Of a DNA stretch of 64,000 bases, positions 41,501 to 49,900 are shown piece after piece (position 1 is the first letter of the stretch; every line of letters starts with the position of its first letter). The stretch comes from CAZAMB01 sp964486335 (GTDB lineage: Bacteria > Planctomycetota > Phycisphaerae > UBA1845): positions 1 to 64,000 of the forward strand of contig CAZAMB010000004.1 in NCBI GenBank assembly GCA_964486335.1, given 5' to 3'. The notes beneath the pieces are model-generated. The model had not been told where the DNA came from, made no database searches, and saw only the letters and a program-made list of their open reading frames with translations. The position numbers and the translations under genes were made by a program.

Positions 41501-43974
41501 GGATCGCAGATGTATGTGAACACCGGCGTGTGATAGCCGCGATCGTAAGGCAGTCGCTCAACGAATACGCCTTTCGACTGCAAATGCTTTGTCGCTCGTT
41601 CGGCATCGCCCGGCGCGACAACGATCACGACCTGATGCGGGCAATTGTCGTTGGCGATATGAACCGTACAGCCGATTTCGGCGGTCAACCGGATCACTTC
41701 ATCGCGCCCCGTGCCGACGGCGAGCATCGCGGCGGTTGGAATCGTCCTGTCGCCAGAGAGACCACTGTACACCTTATCGAGTCGTGGAGCGCTGGCCACG
41801 AACTCGTCAAAATCGAGAATTCCCGACGCCGCCATTGCCACCCATTCGCCGGCGCTGTGCCCCGTGATCATGTCGGGCACGATGCCAAGTCGCTGCAACA
41901 GAATGTACATCGCACCGTCGGCGGTCAGGACGGCTTCAGTCGCCCGTTCGATTTTCCATAGGCGTTCCTCGGCTGCTTTGAGTTCCTCCTCCGAAAGGAG
42001 AGGCGTCGGGAACACATCGGCGCTGAGCGGATAACGACCCGCGCCGCCGACCGCACGATCGGCCGAATCAAAAAACCCGCGCACCTCGGGAAAGTGCACG
42101 CACAGATCAGACATCATGTTAAGATATTGGGCACCCTCGCCGGGGAAGAGGAATGCAACTTTGCCGCCCTTGAGCGGGGAATCGCCGAAGTAGTAAATGC
42201 CCTTGGCGTCCTTGATCTGCGTAGTTGACGGCGTCGCCAGCGACTTGCCGGCACGCTCGAGCTTGGTCGTCAGGTCGGACATCGACGTCGCAACAATGGC
42301 GAGAACGTGTCCGACACCTTTTCGGCCGTCGGTCAGCGTCGACGCAACGTCACGAAGGGATACGCCCTGCGCTTGCGACGTGTATTCCCGCAGCGACTCC
42401 ACCGCGGCCGTTAGCGCCGCGCGCGTGTCGCCCTCAATGAGAATCAACTCGCTTGCAAGATCACGCAACAACGTGGGACGATCATCAAACTCCGTCGGCG
42501 TCGCAGCTTTATTGCCGGAATCGTTTTTCGACGGTGATTCATATTCTTCAAGAACAACGTGGGCATTGACCCCCCCGAAGCCGAACGCGTTGACACCGGC
42601 TCGACGCGGGGCGTCTTGTCCGCCGTGAACCCAGGGGCGTAGCTCGGTGTTGACGTAAAGCGGACAATCGTCGGAAAGCAACTCGTCGATCGGTTGAGTG
42701 CAATTCAACGAAGGCGGCAAGACCTTGTGGTAAAGCGAAAGCGCGGTCTTGATAATTCCCGCCACGCCGGCGGCGGGCATCGTATGCCCGATCATCGATT
42801 TGACGGACCCAAGAGCGCAGGAACGCGGTCGTCCGCTGCGGGAACCAAGCACTTTTCGCAACGCTTCGACTTCCGTCGGATCGCCGACGGGCGTTCCGGT
42901 GCCGTGGGCCTCGATCAGGCCGACCGTGTCGGGCGAGAATCCACAGGCTTCATACGCCCGCCGCAGCGCGAGTTCTTCGCCTTCGACGCGAGGCGCGGTG
43001 ACGCCCTTGGCTCGACCGTCACTGCTCGTCCCCACGCCTTTGACGATCGCATAGATTCTGTCGCCGTCTCGCTCGGCATCGGCCAGTCGTTTGAGCACGA
43101 TGATTCCGACGCCCTCGCCGGCAAGCGTGCCGTCGGCGTTGCGATCGAACGGGCGGATCGTCGAATCACGCGACAACGCCCCCATCGCGGCAAAGACCTG
43201 AAGAAAAGGAACTTCACAGCAAACGTGACAGCCCCCAGCAAGCATGAAATCGTATCGGCCGGTGGCCAGGTCACGAACGGCCAGATCGGTTGCGATCAGC
43301 GACGACGCACAGGCGGCGTCGATCGTGAACGTCGCCCCCATCATGTCCAGGCGGTTGGCGACGCGTCCGGTAGTGATGTTGGGAATCAGGCCCGGTGCCG
43401 ACTCCGGAGCGAACCCGGGCAGGCGCGAACGAATCGCCTTCTTCAATTCAGCCATCTGCTGATGCGTGAACTCAGGATGGAGCGAGCGGATGATGTCGAG
43501 CGTTTGCTCGGTCATCATGCCTCGTTGCAGCAGGCCGCCCACGCCCGCGCCGATGTAGTTGCCTCGACCCAAAATGAAGCCCGCTCGCTCGCCGTCGATG
43601 GCGCGATCGAGATAACCCGCATCGGCCATTGCCTCGTGAACAGTTCGAAGTACGAGAAACTGCTCCGGCTCCGCGCCTTCGACGGCGCGCGGCATGGTTC
43701 CGTACTTGAGCGGATTGAACGCGAAGGAAACACCAAGGAATCCGCCCTTGCGCGTGTAAACCCGGTCCTCAAACGTGCCGTTCGGATCATGAAAAACTTC
43801 AGGATCCCAGCGCTCGACGGGAACATCGACGATGCAATTCCTGCCCTCGGCGATATTGCGCCAGAACTCGCCGACATTGCGCGCGCCGGGGTACGTGCAG
43901 GCCATGCCGACGATGGCAATGTCGGTCGATTTCGCGGCGACGCGACGCTTGGATGGCTTCCTCGCGGCGGGCAT
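38509..43974 (-). CDS. Megasynthase 2: KS-AT-ACP-DH-like-PPTase
   Basis: A 1821-residue iterative-type synthase. The ketosynthase spans residues ~15-475, with Cys222 in DAACASS, His357 in EAHGTGT and His397 in IGHTMPAAG. The acyltransferase (~600-935) has Ser707 in GHSAGEW. An Ala/Pro linker carries a THAAVMESFLQTHEELM helix. The ACP has Ser1184 in LGIDSIKR. A DH-like hot-dog region keeps Asp1470 (WIDPVLLDAAGQ), but its first motif is altered (HCFDPP, no Gly). The C-terminal Sfp-type phosphopantetheinyl transferase has GVDLE (Asp1703) and WCAKEAAGKA. The ATG is fixed by the TAATG overlap with the upstream gene. The fused transferase can presumably activate all ACPs of the operon. Confidence 0.9.
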   Translation of the reverse strand: MPAARKPSKRRVAAKSTDIAIVGMACTYPGARNVGEFWRNIAEGRNCIVDVPVERWDPEVFHDPNGTFEDRVYTRKGGFLGVSFAFNPLKYGTMPRAVEGAEPEQFLVLRTVHEAMADAGYLDRAIDGERAGFILGRGNYIGAGVGGLLQRGMMTEQTLDIIRSLHPEFTHQQMAELKKAIRSRLPGFAPESAPGLIPNITTGRVANRLDMMGATFTIDAACASSLIATDLAVRDLATGRYDFMLAGGCHVCCEVPFLQVFAAMGALSRDSTIRPFDRNADGTLAGEGVGIIVLKRLADAERDGDRIYAIVKGVGTSSDGRAKGVTAPRVEGEELALRRAYEACGFSPDTVGLIEAHGTGTPVGDPTEVEALRKVLGSRSGRPRSCALGSVKSMIGHTMPAAGVAGIIKTALSLYHKVLPPSLNCTQPIDELLSDDCPLYVNTELRPWVHGGQDAPRRAGVNAFGFGGVNAHVVLEEYESPSKNDSGNKAATPTEFDDRPTLLRDLASELILIEGDTRAALTAAVESLREYTSQAQGVSLRDVASTLTDGRKGVGHVLAIVATSMSDLTTKLERAGKSLATPSTTQIKDAKGIYYFGDSPLKGGKVAFLFPGEGAQYLNMMSDLCVHFPEVRGFFDSADRAVGGAGRYPLSADVFPTPLLSEEELKAAEERLWKIERATEAVLTADGAMYILLQRLGIVPDMITGHSAGEWVAMAASGILDFDEFVASAPRLDKVYSGLSGDRTIPTAAMLAVGTGRDEVIRLTAEIGCTVHIANDNCPHQVVIVVAPGDAERATKHLQSKGVFVERLPYDRGYHTPVFTYICDPLRKYFSSLKISPPKAVLYSSTTAKTYPEDPTEILDLVSQTFARPLIFRETINAMYEAGARIFVEVGPKGILTGFVDDILRGRPHASVAMNRHKRSGVATLHQGLAMLAALNVPMDLSSLFARRSPQKLTLDAEKDRPVNSDAEPGTMQVPLSYPRLQLSDVPEWFNEAKKAAPESVPAKVSHSLSLSVPKDDGFDSPSRRVAEHALNPVAVDATTIGNAPQSHSAMQSIVQTHAAVMESFLQTHEELMQAMLQGGVSVGGQAPAIASPSPAVTERMEIPQPVPSTRETTSSPQSVEALSTASITQAQPAESSVSPAPLAEVPRRRMEEVLVGIVSEKTGYPPDMLDLDLDMEADLGIDSIKRIEVLGALQEMGESLSLPTTLDMEEVARLKTLRQIVKFLEEQGGGSNASTESIAETSSSDASRLTFSGTVERVTPEREIVVRREVTLDEDLYLFDHCFDPPASLYDNQRDRLHVVPMTVSLEMMAEVASLLAPGLRVVGAKSMHASKWIEVHRGVGPTVLSIEARRAENAGEVRVAIRQVDSTASDPAKPTAALAESVIVLAPQYPTAPAIDQTPPRAGRKPACSADTLYAERRMFHGPRFQGVVGFQEISEDGLSATLEVLPRGDLLRSKPDPKFWIDPVLLDAAGQMVGYWPIEYLTDGFMMFPIQIQEIMLYQEPLSPGSRCACRVRIRDIGQRQVRADIDIIAPDGRLWMQVRGWTDWRFYWDRSFYDFWRFPDKGLVSEAVALPMLNGHAEIECRRIAPMGEVGTSIWENLGAHLMLSQRELDEYRAMKNGPRRTEWIFGRAAAKDAVRSWLKRHYSMDVFPADVEIRSDASGRPLAEGPWVNQIGEAPRLSIAHKGSYAVAAAGRGALGVDLEHIESRGSGFDSVAFDADERRLLESLDGDCRDEWVTRAWCAKEAAGKALGLGLPDGPATMIVRELDPEAGAIRVGCGSTTTMRTSAENGSQFVVHSIRDGNHIVAIAVEERNEHVNA

Positions 43975-46900
43975 TATTTGTGATCCACCGCCTGTCCGAC
44001 GCGGGTCGCGCCGAGACGATTGAGCGCCTTGCTGCATGTTCCTTCAAGGTCTTCCAGCCATCCGACAAGGTGACCATCCTGGTTGATGAATCGAAAATCA
44101 GCGTGAATCACCGGTGTGCCGGCAACGTGTCGCACACGGGCCTCGCAGCGCACGGGTCCTGATACCGGACCGGCATAGCGGTGATAGCAACTCAAACGAG
44201 CTGGAAGCGGTGTCATATCGAGATAAGTTCGAGACCACAAGATAATTAGTTGCAACGCCGAATCCACCATGACCGGATCAATGAGCCAATGCCCCTCCGG
44301 CGATTCAGCCAAACATCGTTTGGGAGTCGAGGGAGACAACACGGCAATCACTCCGTTGTCGCCGACCGCCTCAATCTCGGCGATTCCGGCAAAGAGCGGA
44401 CCGTGAAACAACCACTGCTCATAGGCCTCGGCCACGCTGATGGGCAGCGGCCGCGGATTGACAAGTTTTAGCGGTAGGTGAGTCGGAGGCGTGGGCAACT
44501 TGGCCGCCAATTCCACCTCGGCGGTATCGTGCAGGTGGCGCTGCTCACCAATCTCGGCGCGCATGGTCACTCGCAATGAATCGCGACTCGAACCCTGGGT
44601 AACCGCCTGAATCCGCGCCACCTGCGAACCACGTTCAAAAGTAATCCCGCGAAGTACGCGAAGATCCCGGACGGCCGAAACCGCCCACTGCGGACGCACG
44701 AGCGACGCTGACTCCGCGAAGAGTTCGAGCACCATTGCCATCGGCATCACGGGACGACCGTCGAGCTGATGATCGATCAAATAGAGATCGCTTTGCGGAT
44801 CAAGCTCGCGAACGATTTCGATCGCCCCCTCATGGCGAACGGAAACGTCGGCACGGACTTTCAAGAGGGGTTGATTCTCGCCGACGATCTGCGAGGCTTC
44901 GCCTGATGCGCCGCTGATCTTCGTGAGCGAAACGTCCAGCGGTCCACCGAAGATCACCTCGGCCTCGTCCTTGCGCCCGAGCAGGATTTCATCGACAACC
45001 ACCTTCTTGCCTTCGCTCCGGGAGATGATGTGAATGCCCGCCTTGGCGAACTGTTTCGCCAGTTCCGCCGATACCATGCCGCCCGACGACTCCCACGGCC
45101 CCCACATGAGCGACGTCACGCGTGCAGGCCACTTCGCGTTGAGGCGGATCGCGAGCTTGCTGAGGACTTCGTTAGCGGCCGCATAATCGCACTGTCCGCG
45201 ATTACCGTAGCGCCCCGACACTGACGAAAAAAAGACCAGAAAACGCAGTGCGTCGCCGCGGAGTTTTGAGGCAAGCACCATCGCGCCCTTCACCTTGGGA
45301 TCAAACACACGGCGAAACGAATCGGGTGTCTTATCACGAATCAGTTTGTCTTCGATAATTCCGGCACCGTGGATCACGCCGTCGATCCGGCCCAATCGTC
45401 GATACACGTCATCGATCAGCGACGAAAACGCCGTGGTATCAGACACATCCACCGCGTGATACTCAACGTTAGCGCCGGCGGCGCACATGGCGGCCAGATT
45501 GGATCGGGTTTCGCGATCGCGCATTAACTTTCCAAAGGCCGATTCCACCTTGGCGGGTGTCGCCTTGTCGCCGGTTTTTTGGATGCGATCGAGGAGAATC
45601 GCTTTGATTTGTTTTGGATCAATCACGCTGGCCGTGTCGGCCGCCTCGTCCCCGCCAGGCAGTGGAGATCGACCCACAAGGATCAATGTACATGCGAAGC
45701 GCTCGGCCAGTTCGATCGCCGCTTTGGCGGTGATTCCTCGGGCTCCGCCGGTGATCAACACCACCGAATCGCGTTCCAGCGATTGTTGCGGCGGCCGTCC
45801 GACCAGCGAAGTTGTTTGCGGCAGAAGCGCGATACGCTTGTCGCCGGAATAACCGACTTCGGCCACCCGATCGGACGAAAGGAGTTCCGCAACAACTGCC
45901 TTCGCCACATGTGAAACTCCAACATCAATGGAAAAATCCACGACACGAGAGGCGACTTCCGGCCATTCACGCGCCAAGGTCTTAACCAGACCGCAGACCG
46001 CGCCATGACCCGGCCATACCGCCGCGCCCTTCCCGCTCAGGCTGCCGAAATCGCCGCCCATTCTTGTCGCCGCGATCACGCGACCACCGCTCTTGCGAAG
46101 GTCGTCCTCGGCCGCTTGAACGATATTGAATAGGCTGTGCACTTCGACATCCACGGGACTTGACCAGCGCGCTACGTCGTCCGAGTTTCGCAACTCCGCG
46201 TTGGCGAGCGGCAGCAGATGTACGATGCCGCCGATGCATCCTGACCGCTCGCGAGTTTCCGCGATCCATTTTTTGGCTGTCGCCGCGTCAGCAAGGTCCA
46301 CCCGTCGAATGGCGCCGTTGACTTCGGCGCCGCGCGCGACATGCACAACCTCCACTCGTATCCCTTTGCCTCGCAGAGTCTCGGCGACCTTGTCGGCCAC
46401 GCCCTGCTCGTCACTCACGATGACAATCGTTCCGGCAATGGCCGCAACCGTGCTTTCTGAGGCGAGCGGATGATCCGCCGCCTGAAGCGTCATACGCGGA
46501 ACGCCGCTGGACGAAGCTGACTTCGGTTTCCGTTCCGCAGCGGCCGTGTCGCCGCTGGTCGCGATGGCAGCCGGTGTTTCGGCCGACGCTATCGCCCCTG
46601 TCGCAGGCGTCCCGGCCGCCCGATCGGCAAGCCAATCCGCGATTGATCGAAGCGTCTTGAGTTTTGCGAGCGTTTCCATATCGCCGGCCAGGGATTCTTC
46701 GCCGGCCATCGAACTGTCCTGCAGCGCTCCGAGAATCTCGACCCGCTTGATCGAATCGATGCCGAGATCCGCCTCCAGGTCCAAATCAACATCCAGCATG
46801 TCGGGCGGATACCCGGTTCGGTCGGCCACGATCTCCACGAGGTGTCGGACCAGCCGTTCTCGAAGGGGAACCTCCGATACCACGGCGGCAAGTTGCGCCC

Positions 46901-49900
46901 TGTCGGAATCTTTCGTCGTCTGTTCGACGGGAGTGGCAATTGTTTCCACACTTAAAACGTGCGCGACGCTTGGCGCCGCTGGAGGTGAGGCTTGTTCGAT
47001 TGGTGCGACAGCCGCCGGCGTCATCGAAGTCGAAGCAACGCTCGCGGGGACCGAACCGTGTTCCGCGATTGCCACACCCTGACCGCCCATCAACCCAAGC
47101 ATCACCCGCTTGTGCGTATCGAGAAACTTCGCCATCAACTGCTGATGGGCAGTCAGAACACCAGAGACACCCTCATTTGCAACAGGTGTTGGGTTTACAG
47201 GACTTGCCGGGCGCATGACGGCAGGCGCTGGCGTTCGAGCGTCCGCCGTCGCCGGCGGTTCACTTGGCCGTTGGACCTTCCCCGCACGCGAACGATTATT
47301 CCCGGTCGCCTGACCAGAGGTCGCGTTGGATTCAACCAGAGTTTGATTCGCTTCGGAAGGAACAGCAGCACTCTTCGACGTCGTATCGGTCCGACCGTTG
47401 ATTGGCACGGCCTTTGCTCCGCTGATCACCCATGCCGTGCGCGGAGGCGCTGCGGGCTTGGTCTGCTCGACAAGCTTCGAGAGGTCCAGCAATCGCGTCA
47501 CGCGACCGTCAAAGAGCGGTGTCGCATTAACGTCGCAGCCGACCGCCGCCGCCTGCGCGATACCATGCAGCAAACTCGTGATGCCGTCGCGTCCGCCGGA
47601 TCCCAATGCGATTGCCGTGAAGTCGCGTCCCTTAAGAATGTTTTCCACCAACCCAGTCAGAGTGCGGCCCGGTCCCGCTTCAATAAACACCCTTGCGCCT
47701 GCGTCGTGCATGCCCCGAACCTGATCGGCGAATCGAACGGGTCGCGCGATGTGCTCGGCGAGTTGGCGGCGAATCGCCTCGACATCCGTTGCATGAGGCT
47801 TCGCCGTTGTGTTCGAGAAAACCGTCTCCTTGCACGACTTGAATTTCGTCTCAGCGAGAGCCTTGCCGAACGCATCAACCGCCGATTCCACCAGCGGTGA
47901 ATGGAAGGCACATGAAACCTTGATTCGCTTGGCCGCGATGCCGGCTTGCGAAAACCGCCGAATCGCATCATCGATTCCCGTTTCGGTTCCCGAAATCACC
48001 GTTTGATGAGGGGCGTTGAAGTTCGCCGCCCACACGCCGTCCACTCCAGCGAGGACCTTCAAAACCGCCGCTTCATCCGCACTGACAGCCGCCATCGCGC
48101 CGGGACTGGCCCGCCCCGCTTCGGCGATCAGACGACCGCGAACTTCTGAAATTCGAATCAAATCATCAAAGTCGATCGCACCAGCCGCGTGCAAAGCAAC
48201 ATATTCGCCGTAGCTGTGTCCGCCGAACATCGTTCCGCGAATCCCAAGCGAAGAAAGCAGCCGGAGCATCGCGACATCTGCTGCGCCCATCGCCGGTTGA
48301 GCGACGCGCGTTTGCGTCAGCGCCGCCTCGCGAGCAGCCCGCTCATCGTCATTGAACGAGGGCAACGGAAACACGAACCGGCTCAACGGTTGCTCCAGGG
48401 CTGTTCCGAGCGCCTTGTCGGCTTCCTCGAACACCGCCCGCACGCCCGGCATCGCCAGCGAAAGATCGCGCAACATGTTGACCGACTGAGAACCCTGTCC
48501 GGGGAAGAGGAATGCCGTCTTCGGTGCGGCTCTCGCCGTTTCGACGCTGTGGTAGACACCGGAAGGATGAAAAAGCGATTTCGCTCCAGCAGCCAGCGAC
48601 GCCCGCGCGGTCTGCAACTTCGCAACCAGATCATCCAGCGAACCGGCCACAACCGCCAGTGTACAACCGTTCGACATGGGAGACTGACGACAAACCGCCG
48701 CAGCCAGATCGCGAAGCACCGGCTGCGCGCCGCCGTTGACCGCTCCAAGCAGTTGATCGATCGAACGAATCAGTTCATTAGCGCTCGCGCCGCGCCAGAC
48801 GAACAACTCCGCCGGCCAGTGATTCCTACCCGGTGTTGATTCCGCCGAGAATTCGCCGTTGGACGCGTCATATTCTTCGAGCACCGCGTGAAAATTAGTT
48901 CCACCGAATCCGAACGCGCTCACACCCGCGCGACGCGGCGCGTCATCGCCGCGCTTGATCCAAGGCTTTGGCTCGACGTTGACATAAAATGGACTTTTCT
49001 CGAATTCCGCCTTCGGGTTCGGGCGGCTGACACCGAGCGTCGGCGGAATGACCTTGTGATGAAGGGCCAGCGCCGCCTTGATCAGACCCGCCACGCCCGC
49101 CGTGCATTTCGTATGCCCGATCATGCTCTTGACCGAACCCAGCGCGCACTCCTGTCGGCCCGCACCCGCCTCGCCGAACATCCGCGACAGGGAAACGACT
49201 TCGCTTTGGTCGCCGACCACCGTTCCGGTCCCGTGCGCCTCGATCAAGCTCACCGTGTCAGGCGAGAAACCGGCTTTCTTGTAGGCGCGTTCAAGGGCTC
49301 GAATCTGCCCGGCCGGTCGCGGCGCAGTCAGCCCCTTATCTTTGCCGTCACTCGAAGAACCAACGCCTTTGATGACTGCATAGACACGATCGCCGTCACG
49401 CACCGCGTCTTCAAGTCGCTTGAGTATCGCCACCGCGATGCCCTCGCTGATGACGATCCCATCAGCCGACGCGTCGAACGGCCGCGCCTCGCCCGTGGGC
49501 GACAACGCCTGCGTATTACTGAAACAAAGGTAGGCAAAGGGACTCTGCATCGTGTCGGCCCCACCGACGATCACCATGTTGCTTGAGCCCGACTCCAGTT
49601 CGTCCACGGCCAGTCGTACCGCGGCCAGCGACGAAGCGCACGCCGCGTCGACCGTAAAATTGGAACCGCCAAGGTCGAACCGATTGGCCACCCGACCCGC
49701 GGCCACATTCATCAGCAGACCCGCGAACGAGTCCTCCGTCCATTCGGGTATGCGACCCTCAAGACGTGCGAGCAACTGATGCACTTCAGCCGTCGTGGCG
49801 TCGGCCGCGGTGAGGTAATGAAGTGCCATGGACCGAAATCCGTATCCCAGTCCGTGTTCACCGACGCCGCCTCCCGCTCCGAGAATCACCGATGTATGCT

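Noticed and set aside
42694..43983. 429-codon open frame opposite the KS of megasynthase 2
   Set aside because: Antisense shadow of a strongly conserved KS domain; Arg/His-rich composition without motifs.
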